A stretch of DNA of 64,000 nucleotides from Paenibacillus chondroitinus NBRC 15376 (GCF_004000765.1 NZ_BILW01000005.1:124001-188000), one strand, 5' to 3'. Shown: positions 53,411 to 62,570, counted from the first letter of the stretch. Numbers and translations are program-made. Notes: generated from the letters alone by a model not told the origin.

Positions 53411-54706
53411 ATGAAAGCCATTGTGAAACCTACTGCAAATCTACAAGGAGAAATTAACGCCCTTTCCTCCAAAAACTACACAACTCGTTATTTGCTAATC
53501 GGTGCACTTGCGAATGGGACAAGCACGATCTATTACCCGGCTCACAGTGAAGACAGTGATGCAATGAGACGTTGTGTACAAGATTTAGGCGCTGTTATAG
53601 AAGAAGATGACGAGAAGATTGTCATTACAGGTTTCGGCAAGAACCCTAAACACGTGTCTGAGTTAAACGTAGGAAATGCCGGTGCCGTTCTGCGGTTTTT
53701 AATGTCTACAGCAGCATTTTGCCCGGATGTAACGTTCGTGAATACGTACCCGGAATCCCTGGGCAAGCGTCCGCATGACGATTTAATCGAAACTTTGCAG
53801 CAAATGGGTGTGGAAGTACAACATTCTAACGGACGTTTGCCGATAACAATTAAAGGGGGCAAACCCCGCGGCGGCAAACTTACGGTTTCCGGAAACGTCA
53901 GCTCGCAATTCCTTAGCTCTCTCTTATTTATGACACCACTGCTTGAAGAAGATAGCGAGATTGAAGTGCTTCATGATTTGAAATCCAAAATAATTGTGGG
54001 CCAAACGCTCGAAGTGCTAGAGCAAGCAGGCATTGTTGTTCATGCAAAAGAAGACTTGATGCACTACCGGATTCCTGGCAGACAATCGTACCAAGCCAAA
54101 GAGTATGTGATTCAAGGCGATTATCCGGGTTCTGCGGCCATTTTGGCAGCGGCGGCAGTGACGAACTCGGACGTACGAGTTCTTCGTTTGGAAGAAAACA
54201 GCAAGCAAGGCGAGAAAGCTTGTGTTGATGTTTTACGTACAATGGGTGTTAATTTAACGCATGATAACGGAGTTGTACACGTTCGCGGCAATCAAAAACT
54301 GATCGCAGGGGAATTTGATGGCGATCATTTTACAGACGCTGTACTAGCTATGGTTGCGGCCGCTGTATTTGCAGAAGGGACATCGCGTTTCTACAATGTT
54401 GAAAATTTGCGTTACAAAGAGTGCGACCGAATCACCGATTACTTGAACGAGCTGCGCAAAGCAGGCGCTGATGTGGAAGAGCGTCAAAGTGAGATTATCG
54501 TACACGGCAAGCCGGAAGGGGTTACTGGCGGTGTCGAGATCAACGCTCACTTCGATCATCGCGTCATTATGGCTTTGACCGTCGTTGGACTTCGTTCCGA
54601 GAAGGGTTTGACTATTCGTGATGCTCATCACGTGGCCAAATCGTATCCGCAATATTTTGACCATTTGCGTTCTATCGGTGCTCAGGTTGAACTTGTGAAG
54701 GAGTAA
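53411..54706 (+). CDS. aroA: Divergent EPSP synthase
   Basis: 431 aa, standard length. Transfers the enolpyruvyl group of PEP to shikimate 3-phosphate. Active-site landmarks align with E. coli AroA: Lys21 and Arg26 (K22, R27), Arg95 (R100), Arg120-Pro121 (R124), SSQ 164-166 (169-171), Asp309 (D313), Lys336-Glu337, DHR and AKSYP near the end. Unusual residues: Asn22 for Ser23, Ala92 for Thr97 and Phe96 for Pro101, so the LGNAGTxxRP loop reads VGNAGAVLRF. RBS GAAGGAG. SSQ marks it as nearer class I than class II. Probably a second or specialised copy, since Paenibacilli usually carry aroA in a trp/aro cluster. Confidence 0.88.
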   Translation: MKAIVKPTANLQGEINALSSKNYTTRYLLIGALANGTSTIYYPAHSEDSDAMRRCVQDLGAVIEEDDEKIVITGFGKNPKHVSELNVGNAGAVLRFLMSTAAFCPDVTFVNTYPESLGKRPHDDLIETLQQMGVEVQHSNGRLPITIKGGKPRGGKLTVSGNVSSQFLSSLLFMTPLLEEDSEIEVLHDLKSKIIVGQTLEVLEQAGIVVHAKEDLMHYRIPGRQSYQAKEYVIQGDYPGSAAILAAAAVTNSDVRVLRLEENSKQGEKACVDVLRTMGVNLTHDNGVVHVRGNQKLIAGEFDGDHFTDAVLAMVAAAVFAEGTSRFYNVENLRYKECDRITDYLNELRKAGADVEERQSEIIVHGKPEGVTGGVEINAHFDHRVIMALTVVGLRSEKGLTIRDAHHVAKSYPQYFDHLRSIGAQVELVKE

Positions 54707-54740
54707 CTTCATTCCAAAAACAAGGATCGGGTGAGTCAGC

Positions 54741-55559
54741 ATGAGGATTATTTGGCAGGGGTTAAAGGTGACGTTTGGATTTTTCCTCGTTGCAGGACTT
54801 GTGTTTGCCAGCAGTGTTTTTGCTGTACTGCTGTATGCCAAAGCTACCGGGAAAGAGCCGGCATTATTTGCAGCCAATCCTGTAGTGGCCACGGTTAAGC
54901 CAAATGAGCCAGTTCAAGCAGCGGAGGTTTCTTCGCCACAACCGACAATCCAGACAAAAAAATCAGCAATGATTGATGCGCCTGTTTTTTCTCAACTGCC
55001 TGAACTGCCTGCAGGTTGTGAAATAACGAGTTTAACGATGCTATTGCATTACTATGGAATAACCAAAAGTAAGATGGAACTTGCAGCTGAGATGCCCAAA
55101 GATAATACACCTATCAAGCTAAATGCAGATGGTTCACCTGCTTATTGGGGGAACCCGAACATAGGCTTTGTAGGTGATGTTACCCGAAAGCAAAGAGGCT
55201 TCGGCATTTACCATGCCGGTCTTTTCCCACAGCTAAAGTCCTACATTCCGGAAGCGATCGATATTACGGGTGAGTCCTTTGAGCTATTTGAACAGCAAGT
55301 GGCAAGCGGTATTCCGGTCATTACATGGACGACAATTGATTATAATCTGCCCTACAAATGGGTGACATGGGACACGCCGCTTGGCCCGATTCAAACGACT
55401 TATGCGGAGCATGCTGTATTATTGGTCGGATTCGATGAGAATAATGTATACTTGAATGACCCGCTAAGCGGCAAAAAACAGCTGCAGGTAAACAAAGCTC
55501 AGTTTATTGAGAGTTGGACCGCTATGGGGAAGCAAGGCCTCACTTACTTGAAAAAATAG
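54741..55559 (+). CDS. Secreted or membrane-anchored C39-like cysteine peptidase
   Basis: 272 aa. TM/signal segment at res. 8-33, linker, then a papain-like C39_2 domain: Cys93 in PAGCEITSLTMLL, His224 in AEHAVLLVGFD, Asp240 in YLNDPLSG. Extracytoplasmic peptidase or amidase. RBS GGGTGAG, 34 bp after aroA. Confidence 0.87.
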   Translation: MRIIWQGLKVTFGFFLVAGLVFASSVFAVLLYAKATGKEPALFAANPVVATVKPNEPVQAAEVSSPQPTIQTKKSAMIDAPVFSQLPELPAGCEITSLTMLLHYYGITKSKMELAAEMPKDNTPIKLNADGSPAYWGNPNIGFVGDVTRKQRGFGIYHAGLFPQLKSYIPEAIDITGESFELFEQQVASGIPVITWTTIDYNLPYKWVTWDTPLGPIQTTYAEHAVLLVGFDENNVYLNDPLSGKKQLQVNKAQFIESWTAMGKQGLTYLKK

Positions 55560-55571
55560 GAGGTACTACAC

Positions 55572-55997
55572 ATGACTTTTGAAAATCCGTCCAGAGAGCA
55601 CATTAAGGAAATTCTTGCGAATGCAGGCAATATTGCCGTCGTGGGTCTGTCCGACAAGCCTGATCGCACATCTTATATGGTAGCTGCTGCCATGCAAAGC
55701 AGGGGTTACCGGATCATTCCCGTTAATCCGAATGCAACGGAAATTTTGGGTGAGAAGTGCTATGCTTCGTTATCCGACATTCCGGAGCCTGTCGATATCG
55801 TCAATGTTTTCCGCCGGGCGGATCAAGTCGTTCCCGTTGCGGAGGAAGCTGTGAAAATCAAAGCCAAAGTGTTCTGGCTGCAGCTTGAAATCGTGAATGA
55901 AGAAGCAGCCCGCATCGCAAGTGAAGGTGGCTTAGAAGTCATTATGGATCGTTGCATTAAAGTTGAAGACGCCATTCTCAATCCGCGGAACAACTAA
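55572..55997 (+). CDS. CoA-binding protein (YccU-like)
   Basis: 141 aa Rossmann domain: IAVVGLSDKPDRTSYMVA, IIPVNPNA, VDIVNVFRRAD, FWLQLEIVNEEA, VIMDRCIKVE. Binds CoA; function otherwise unclear. AGGAGGT at the start, 12 bp after the peptidase gene. Confidence 0.9.
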   Translation: MTFENPSREHIKEILANAGNIAVVGLSDKPDRTSYMVAAAMQSRGYRIIPVNPNATEILGEKCYASLSDIPEPVDIVNVFRRADQVVPVAEEAVKIKAKVFWLQLEIVNEEAARIASEGGLEVIMDRCIKVEDAILNPRNN

Positions 55998-56007
55998 GGC
56001 ATAAATC

Positions 56008-56054
56008 AAAAAACCGCTTTTCTCAGACCGTCATGGCGAGAGAGAAGCGGTTTT
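56008..56054. terminator. Bidirectional terminator
   Basis: AAACCGCTTTTCTC...GAGAAGCGGTTTT between convergent genes. Confidence 0.88.
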
Positions 56055-56068
56055 ATTTACGTTAAAGC

Positions 56069-56635
56069 TTAAGCTTTCAATACGTCGTGATCGACATAAC
56101 GTGCACCATTCAACTCACTGATCACGTTAATGGCCACTTTGGCGCCATCCCCGGCAGTAACAATGGTGTGCATGGAAACACCGGCGATTGTGCCAGCTGC
56201 CCATACACCTTTGAGGCTGGTGTTACCTTGTGCATCCGTATCGACAACCGTTTTGATACGAGGCTCAGTACCTGGCTTCGTCTGAATGCCGGAGGCTTCA
56301 GCGAGGTCAACGGATAAACCTGTGGCAAGAATGACATACTTACCTTCATATGTACCATTTTCTGTTGTTACTTGAAAGCCGTCGCCAGCCTGATTTAACT
56401 GTGCAGCTTTGCCTTGCACGAATTCAGCACCGAATTTAGCGGCTTGTTTCTTCCCGATTTCGACTAAATCAGGACCGGTAATGCCATCTACACCATAATG
56501 ATTTTCAATCCACGCACGTTTTGTCACGCTTTGATCATTGTCAATAACGAGCGTTGATTTGCCAGCTTTGGCCGAGAATAAGGCTGCACTTGCTCCAGCA
56601 GGTCCTGCTCCAATAATAATAATGTCATAGGCCAT
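56069..56635 (-). CDS. Minimal FAD-dependent oxidoreductase
   Basis: 188 aa. FAD motif IIIGAGPAGASAALFSAKAGKSTLVID at the start and the C-terminal FAD motif GVWAAGTIAG. Thioredoxin reductases have ~310 aa with an NADPH domain between these halves; here that domain and the CxxC are missing, and the protein contains no Cys. It may bind FAD and use an unknown electron donor. RBS AAGGAGG. No sign of truncation at the ends. Confidence 0.85.
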   Translation of the reverse strand: MAYDIIIIGAGPAGASAALFSAKAGKSTLVIDNDQSVTKRAWIENHYGVDGITGPDLVEIGKKQAAKFGAEFVQGKAAQLNQAGDGFQVTTENGTYEGKYVILATGLSVDLAEASGIQTKPGTEPRIKTVVDTDAQGNTSLKGVWAAGTIAGVSMHTIVTAGDGAKVAINVISELNGARYVDHDVLKA

Positions 56636-56854
56636 GTCCGTATTCCTCCTTGTAAAGTGTATAGGGTACTAAGAAATTATGGCATATTCATTTCCCATTA
56701 GTCAACTTACGTGTATAGAAAGTATGTTTTCTCATTTGAACCACTTTGCATAGATCTTAAAATAAAAATAAATAAAAAACGGAGGAGCGGAGAGAATAAA
56801 AGAGGCTCCCAAAAGGTGCCCAAAAAATAGAAGTATGTAGGAGGATTTACACAC

Positions 56855-57667
56855 ATGTATAACAACTTCAACAACAACGGTACTTCATCGTTCGGAAACT
56901 CTTCGCAAGGTATGCAAGCGTCCCACAACAACCAAGCGTCACAAGGTTATCAGAGCAACACCTCTCAATATCAAGGTTACCAAAAGCAGTATCAACCTGT
57001 AGGATATGTCCAGTCCTTTTACACGCAACCGGTATCGGGCAATACTACTCAAAGCTTTAGTCAAGGCTATAGTCAAGGCAGCAATCAAAATCAGGGCTAT
57101 AATCAAGGCCATGCTGCCACGGAGTCTTTTCATATGGCGAATTACCGGGGGAACCAGACGGGCAATGACAACTATACACGCAGCGAGTCTTCCGTGTCAT
57201 CGCATTACCAACCATCAAGCTTCCAAAGCGCTTATTCTACCTACAACGGGATGAATAACCAAAGCAATACCTTCACTTCCAACCAGTCTCAACCGTCAAC
57301 TTATTCCTATAGCCAACCATCGATCACGAGCCACTATACGAGCTCTTCGCAAATGAATCAGCAGCCTAATACTCAAACCTATGTTTCCCCTAATGCTTAT
57401 CATACGGCTAATTACCGTGGAAACCAGCCAGGCCATGATGCGTATTTGCGCAGTGACTCGTCTAATTCTTCTGCGCAATCCTACTCCTACCAACCGAGCT
57501 ATGCCTTTCAACAAAGCACGCAACAAGGCTATCAACAGCAAGGGCAACAAGGGCAGCAAGGACAAACGGGATATCAAAGCTACCAACAGCAAAACACACA
57601 ACCGTACATCCAAAGTTTCAGCAGTACGGGCATGGGGCAGCAATACGGAAATAATTCTTCGTACTAA
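56855..57667 (+). CDS. Q/N/S/Y-rich repeat protein, possible spore-surface protein
   Basis: 270 aa of low complexity with almost no hydrophobic core. A motif is duplicated: HMANYRGNQTGNDNYTRSES (res. ~93-112) and HTANYRGNQPGHDAYLRSDS (~182-201). Similar 'NYRGNQPGHD.YLR.DS' words occur, as I recall, in uncharacterised spore-former proteins. Prion-like composition suggests self-assembly. AGGAGGA 9 nt before ATG; own terminator. Confidence 0.8.
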   Translation: MYNNFNNNGTSSFGNSSQGMQASHNNQASQGYQSNTSQYQGYQKQYQPVGYVQSFYTQPVSGNTTQSFSQGYSQGSNQNQGYNQGHAATESFHMANYRGNQTGNDNYTRSESSVSSHYQPSSFQSAYSTYNGMNNQSNTFTSNQSQPSTYSYSQPSITSHYTSSSQMNQQPNTQTYVSPNAYHTANYRGNQPGHDAYLRSDSSNSSAQSYSYQPSYAFQQSTQQGYQQQGQQGQQGQTGYQSYQQQNTQPYIQSFSSTGMGQQYGNNSSY

Positions 57668-57690
57668 TTGCCGTATGCTTTCCAACATGT

Positions 57691-57726
57691 ATAAGCGGGT
57701 CGATCCTCGACCTGCTTATTTTGTTT
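57691..57726 (+). terminator. Terminator
   Basis: ATAAGCGGGTCGA TCC TCGACCTGCTTAT, then TTTTGTTTT. Confidence 0.88.
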
Positions 57727-57772
57727 TGACAAACGGGCAAACAAGCTATACGATTTGATAAGAGAGGCTTAT

Positions 57773-57849
57773 GCTTACCATGTAAGTTTTTGAGAACACT
57801 GGGCTTTGGCTTACGATGTTGGTTTTGTTTAAGCAAAACTTTTAGGAGG
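57773..57849 (+). promoter_or_regulatory. Tandem SD-linked hairpin leader elements (copy B and a degenerate copy)
   Basis: Copy B from 57809: GCTTACGATGTT, GTTTTG, loop TTTAAG, CAAAAC, then TTTTAGGAGG. A degenerate copy begins 36 nt upstream at 57773 (GCTTACCATGTAAGTTTTTG). Confidence 0.6.
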
Positions 57850-57859
57850 TAGCATACGT

Positions 57860-59749
57860 TTGAACTGGATGGGGAACTTACAACAGCTTGGCCGCTCATT
57901 AATGCTGCCCACCATTGCGCTTCCTATTGCTGCTGTGCTGCTTAGTCTGGGGAATCTACCTTGGGACGGGATTCATGCATCCGGCTTTGGGGATATGCTG
58001 CTGTTAGCAGGGAATACGGTCTTTGACTATATACCCATCATATTCGCTGTTGGCGTGGCGCTCGGTCTTACGGAAAGTGCCGGAATCGCCGGACTGTCTG
58101 CCATGCTGGGCTATTTTATGTTTACAAGGCTCATCGAACATTCACTGGGGTCCCACTTTCAATTGGGTGTACCGGGCGGGATCTTAATCGGCTTGCTCGC
58201 AGCCATTATTTATCATCGCTGCAAAGAGATCAAGCTGCCTGAATACATACAATTTTTCGGTGGACCCCGCATGGTGCCGCTCATCATGGGGATGTGCACG
58301 CTCATTGTGTCCTATATTATGATTGTGATAGGACCGTTTTTGGAAGATGTAATGGGTAAGCTTTCGACTTGGCTGCTCGGCCTTGGCGGGTTTGGTGCAT
58401 TTATTTACGGTATAGCGCATCGATTGTTGGTGCCGTCAGGTCTGCACCATATTTTGAATAACTTTTTTTGGTTTCAAGTGGGAGCTTACAAAACACCATC
58501 AGGGCAGATGGCTTACGGGGATTTGCCACGTTTTTTTGCCGGTGATCCTACGGCTGGGATGTACATGGCCGGTCTATACCCCATCATGATGTTTGCGCTT
58601 CCTGCCATTGCATTTGCCATCATCGGGGAAGCGCGTGAGGATTTGAAGCCGAAGATTAAGGCGACATTTCTGACAGCGGCGCTAGCCTCTTTTTTGACAG
58701 GTGTCACGGAGCCAATTGAGTTTGCTTTCCTGTTTGTTGCACCTTATTTGTTCATTATTCACGCTATTTTATCAGGTGTAGCCATGTGGTTGGCTTATGA
58801 GCTGCATATTCAACATGGTTTTTCCTACTCGGCAGGTGCTATAGACTATGTTATTAATTTGCATTTATCGCATAACGGTCTACTGCTAATCCCGATTGGA
58901 ATCGTGTATGGACTGGTGTATTACTTCATGTTTCGCTGGGCGATCAGACGGTTCCAAATCCCGACGCCAGGCAGGGAAGAAGGATCTTCACTTGAAGAAT
59001 GGGCTGGCGATATTCCGTATCGTTCACCTTTAATTTTGCAAGCCTTGGGTGGGAAAGACAATATTAAGAAGATTGAAGCCTGCATTACCAGATTGCGCCT
59101 TACGCTTGTTAATGATCGATTGATTGACATCACGGCATTACGACATTTAGGAGCTGCAGGCGTCATCCGTCTTGGAGGAGGCAATGTTCAGGTCGTGTTC
59201 GGGACATTCTCAGAGCTAATTCGTGAAGAGATTATGAAAGTACTGCGCAAAGATATTCATGTGGTATTGTTTACTTCGCCGATGCAGGGACGCATGATTC
59301 CTATTGAGGAAGTGCCTGACCGCATTTTCGCCTCGCGATTGGTGGGCAACGGGGTTGCGTTCATTCCTGAAAAAGGGGAGCTGGTCTCGCCTGTTGCAGG
59401 TACCATCATGCATATTTATCCGACCATGCATGCCCTGGGCATTTTGACGGATGAAGGACTAGAGGTCTTGCTGCACATTGGTATTGATACGTCAAGTTTA
59501 CCGGGCAAGTGCTTTAATGCTGTGGTAAAAGAAGGCGATCGTGTTGAAGCGGGACAATTGTTAGTTAAATTTAATTATAATAAAGTTAAAAAGTTTGCTT
59601 CATCTTTGGCGACACCGATGATTATTACAAATCCGGATCTTGTTAAGTCTTGGAGCTTTGCTCCGTTCAAATCTGTTAAAAAAGGCCAAGGTTCTGTGAT
59701 GTCCGTCGTCTTAAAGCCTACTAAATCTACGGGGGGGATGAACGGATGA
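57860..59749 (+). CDS. PTS EIICBA permease, NagE/PtsG-like
   Basis: 629 aa from TTG, with AGGAGG 10 nt upstream. EIIC (res. ~1-365; about 9 TM helices; substrate motif GVTEPIEFAF at 281-290, HH196-197), EIIB (~390-465; phospho-Cys408 in IEACITRLR) and EIIA (~480-625; His524 and phospho-His539 in LLHIGIDT). Takes up and phosphorylates glucose or N-acetylglucosamine; domain order C-B-A fits NagE. The next gene is EI, with overlapping start. Confidence 0.92.
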   Translation: MNWMGNLQQLGRSLMLPTIALPIAAVLLSLGNLPWDGIHASGFGDMLLLAGNTVFDYIPIIFAVGVALGLTESAGIAGLSAMLGYFMFTRLIEHSLGSHFQLGVPGGILIGLLAAIIYHRCKEIKLPEYIQFFGGPRMVPLIMGMCTLIVSYIMIVIGPFLEDVMGKLSTWLLGLGGFGAFIYGIAHRLLVPSGLHHILNNFFWFQVGAYKTPSGQMAYGDLPRFFAGDPTAGMYMAGLYPIMMFALPAIAFAIIGEAREDLKPKIKATFLTAALASFLTGVTEPIEFAFLFVAPYLFIIHAILSGVAMWLAYELHIQHGFSYSAGAIDYVINLHLSHNGLLLIPIGIVYGLVYYFMFRWAIRRFQIPTPGREEGSSLEEWAGDIPYRSPLILQALGGKDNIKKIEACITRLRLTLVNDRLIDITALRHLGAAGVIRLGGGNVQVVFGTFSELIREEIMKVLRKDIHVVLFTSPMQGRMIPIEEVPDRIFASRLVGNGVAFIPEKGELVSPVAGTIMHIYPTMHALGILTDEGLEVLLHIGIDTSSLPGKCFNAVVKEGDRVEAGQLLVKFNYNKVKKFASSLATPMIITNPDLVKSWSFAPFKSVKKGQGSVMSVVLKPTKSTGGMNG

Positions 59750-61485
59750 TCAGAGGGATAGGCGCGTCTTCAGGCATAGCAATGGGTCAGGCTTTTGTCA
59801 TTCCTACGTGGGAGTGGGATTTTCCTGAGAAAATGATCGATGTGACAGATTTGGCTTATGAATTTGAGCGGTTGTATGACGGCATCCGCTCTTCTAAAGA
59901 TGAATTAGAGTTAATCAAGCAGGAAATTAAGGAAGTTGTCGGGCAAGATCAGGCGTATATTTTTGATGCCCACTTGGCGATTTTGGAAGATCCCATTTTT
60001 ATGAATGAAATTCAGGGGATCATTGAGCTTCAGTATAAAGCCGCCGAAGTTGCGGTGAAAGAAGTAATCGATAAATTCGTCGGTATGTTCAATATGATCG
60101 ATGATGAGTACATGAAGGAACGCGCGCTGGATATTAAAGATGTGGGCAACAGGCTTCTGAAGCATTTGCTTGGGGATACCAGTTCAACCGTTCCGCCTAT
60201 CGATCATCCGTATATTTTAGTCGCAAAAGAGCTTACACCTTCGCAATTGGCTCATCTGGATCCGACTAAAGTATTAGGGCTTCTAACCATTCTAGGAGGT
60301 ACGCATTCGCATGTGTCGATCATGGCGAGAGCCATGTCGGTTCCTTATGTGTTGGGCTTGGAAGGGAAGCTTCTGCGTCCGATTCAAAACGGCGATTTCT
60401 TGATTATTGACGGTCAAGAGGGCACCTTGTATATCAATCCGGACAAGATCACGATTGAGCGTTACCAGGCTCGCAAAAAGAATTGGCTGGAATTCAAAGA
60501 GAGTCTGCAGGAAATCGCAGATGTTGCGCCTGTCACTGTGGACAATAGCTATGTGAATCTGCACGCCAACATCAACTCGGTTATGGAGATCGATCAGGTT
60601 CTGCGCAACGGGGCTTCTGGCGTCGGTTTGTTCCGTACGGAGTATTTATACATGGACCGTGATTCACTGCCTGGCGAGGATGAGCAGTTTGAAGTCTATC
60701 GTCACGCTGCCAAACAATTAAAAGGCCGTCCTATTGTTATCCGAACCTTGGATATTGGCGGAGACAAAAAGCTGGATTACATGCCGCTTGCCAAAGAGGA
60801 TAATCCGTTCCTTGGATACAGGGCCATTCGGATCTCACTGGATCGCAAAGATCTTTTTATGACACAGTTAAAAGCTATTCTCAGAGCAAGTCATTATGGG
60901 AACGTGAAAATCATGTATCCAATGGTAACTTCGCTCGGTGAAGTGCGTCAAGCCAAAGCCCTTCTGGAGAAGGCGAAAGCTGAACTCAGTGCCCAAGGGG
61001 TTCCTTACAATGCTCAAATTGAAGTAGGATTAACCATTGAAGTACCAGCAGCGGCTCTTATTGCAGACGTCCTTGCCAGTGAAGTGAATTTTATGAGTAT
61101 CGGCACCAACGATCTTGTTCAATATGTACTTGCAGTAGACAGGATGAACGAAAATATTGCGCACTTATATAATCCTTATCATCCGGCTGTTATCAGACTT
61201 CTTAAACACGTGATTGATGCTGGCAAAAGTGTTGGCATTCCTGTTGGTGTCTGCGGAGAAATGGCGGGAGACGTCCGCGCGCTTCCTATTTGGTTAGGTC
61301 TAGGCATTGAAGAACTGAGCATATCTGTGCAAACGATCTTGCAAGTCAAACACCGCTTATTAAGCAGTGACGCTAAGAAATGCAAGCAGTTGGTAAATGA
61401 AATTTTAGTTTGCAAAACCAGCGATGAAATCATAGAGCTGTTAGCACAAACCGAACAGACAGAGTCCATTGTAGGAGGTACTTAG
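59746..61485 (+). CDS. ptsI: PTS enzyme I
   Basis: 579 aa. Active His189 in GGTHSHVSIMARAM, PEP-binding GVGLFRTEYLYMDR, and C-terminal PVGVCGEMAGD with the Cys. Transfers phosphate from PEP to HPr. The start overlaps the EIICBA stop (ATGA). Usually ptsH precedes ptsI; no HPr gene lies in this operon. The phospho-His region differs slightly from GGRTSH (GGTHSH). Confidence 0.94.
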   Translation: MIRGIGASSGIAMGQAFVIPTWEWDFPEKMIDVTDLAYEFERLYDGIRSSKDELELIKQEIKEVVGQDQAYIFDAHLAILEDPIFMNEIQGIIELQYKAAEVAVKEVIDKFVGMFNMIDDEYMKERALDIKDVGNRLLKHLLGDTSSTVPPIDHPYILVAKELTPSQLAHLDPTKVLGLLTILGGTHSHVSIMARAMSVPYVLGLEGKLLRPIQNGDFLIIDGQEGTLYINPDKITIERYQARKKNWLEFKESLQEIADVAPVTVDNSYVNLHANINSVMEIDQVLRNGASGVGLFRTEYLYMDRDSLPGEDEQFEVYRHAAKQLKGRPIVIRTLDIGGDKKLDYMPLAKEDNPFLGYRAIRISLDRKDLFMTQLKAILRASHYGNVKIMYPMVTSLGEVRQAKALLEKAKAELSAQGVPYNAQIEVGLTIEVPAAALIADVLASEVNFMSIGTNDLVQYVLAVDRMNENIAHLYNPYHPAVIRLLKHVIDAGKSVGIPVGVCGEMAGDVRALPIWLGLGIEELSISVQTILQVKHRLLSSDAKKCKQLVNEILVCKTSDEIIELLAQTEQTESIVGGT

Positions 61486-61486
61486 G

Positions 61487-62029
61487 ATGGAATTAAAGGG
61501 TACGAAGGTATTGGCATTTGTTGATGAAGAGTTCGAAGATTTGGAGATGTGGTATCCCGTTTTACGTTTGCGCGAGGCGGGTGTTGTCGTAGATATCGTC
61601 GGGCCAAAAGCGAAAACGGTTTATCATGGCAAATATGGCGTCCCGATCACAACGGATTTTGCTTTTGATGAAGTGAAGTCCTCGGATTATATCGGTCTTT
61701 ATGTGCCAGGAGGCTGGGCTCCTGATAAATTACGCCGTTATCCGGATGTGCTCCGCCTTACGCAGGAGTTCCATGCCGCGGTGAAGCCAATTGCTCAAAT
61801 CTGCCATGCCGGCTGGGTGCTTATTTCAGCAAAAATCGTAAATGGCTATACCATGACCTCCACGCCAGGCATTCGCGATGACCTCGAAAATGCTGGAGCT
61901 ACTTGGGTCGATGAAGAAGTCGTGGTCGACCGTAATATCATCTCAGGGCGTCGCCCGCCAGATCTACCGGCATTTTCCAAGCGTTTTGTGGACGAGCTGG
62001 TGCAATTCCATAAACATCAGGAAAAGTAA
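61487..62029 (+). CDS. DJ-1/PfpI family protein
   Basis: 180 aa. Nucleophile Cys106 followed by His107 in QICHAGWVLISA and acidic residues near 14-18 (VDEEFEDLE). Relatives act as glyoxalase/deglycase or general stress proteins. RBS AGGAGG at the end of ptsI, so part of the PTS operon. Confidence 0.9.
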   Translation: MELKGTKVLAFVDEEFEDLEMWYPVLRLREAGVVVDIVGPKAKTVYHGKYGVPITTDFAFDEVKSSDYIGLYVPGGWAPDKLRRYPDVLRLTQEFHAAVKPIAQICHAGWVLISAKIVNGYTMTSTPGIRDDLENAGATWVDEEVVVDRNIISGRRPPDLPAFSKRFVDELVQFHKHQEK

Positions 62030-62154
62030 CTTGACACTTCCATTCGTGGCAAAAACTACTACTCTCCTTTCGGCAGGAAATCGTATAGAATCGTAGAATA
62101 TCTTTATTACAAGAAATTCATGTTCATGCCGCCTGCCAGTGAAGGAGTGTTAGA

Positions 62155-62562
62155 ATGCAAAAGTTTTGTAAGTGCGGACGCACGATGAACCTTCGTCTGC
62201 GTACGGTTATTTATCAAAGTAAAGTCGATATTGAAAATGTACCTATTTATTCATGTGAGGCTTGTGGACGCAGTGAAGTTGTTCCTCATGTTAAACCCGA
62301 GCTTACCGGTTTAATCGGCAAGCTGGGGAGTAAGCCTGAGAAGCAGCAGCTGTTTTTTCATGAGCTATCGGAAGTAGCTTTCTTACTGCTCAAGGTAACT
62401 GAGAAAGAACATATGAATGATTCCATGGAAAAGATTGTTGAAGAACGTATAAATGAGCTTCTGGACATCTTACTGCTGGCACAATCGCTAGGTGACGAGC
62501 CGTGGACCGAAGAAATTCGCAAACGGTTATCTCAAATCACACAAAGCGCAATCTCGACATAA
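62155..62562 (+). CDS. Zinc-finger (YgiT-type) protein, 135 aa
   Basis: Four Cys form a probable zinc site: CKC at 5-7 and CEAC at 34-37. The C-terminal 90 residues are helical. RBS GAAGGAG. Function unknown; may be regulatory. Confidence 0.78.
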   Translation: MQKFCKCGRTMNLRLRTVIYQSKVDIENVPIYSCEACGRSEVVPHVKPELTGLIGKLGSKPEKQQLFFHELSEVAFLLLKVTEKEHMNDSMEKIVEERINELLDILLLAQSLGDEPWTEEIRKRLSQITQSAIST

Positions 62563-62570
62563 GTTACAAA

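Noticed and set aside
53411..54706. EPSP synthase as a class II (CP4-like) enzyme
   Set aside because: The SSQ triad and other motifs are class-I-like; the class II SAQxK and RxHxE motifs were not seen.
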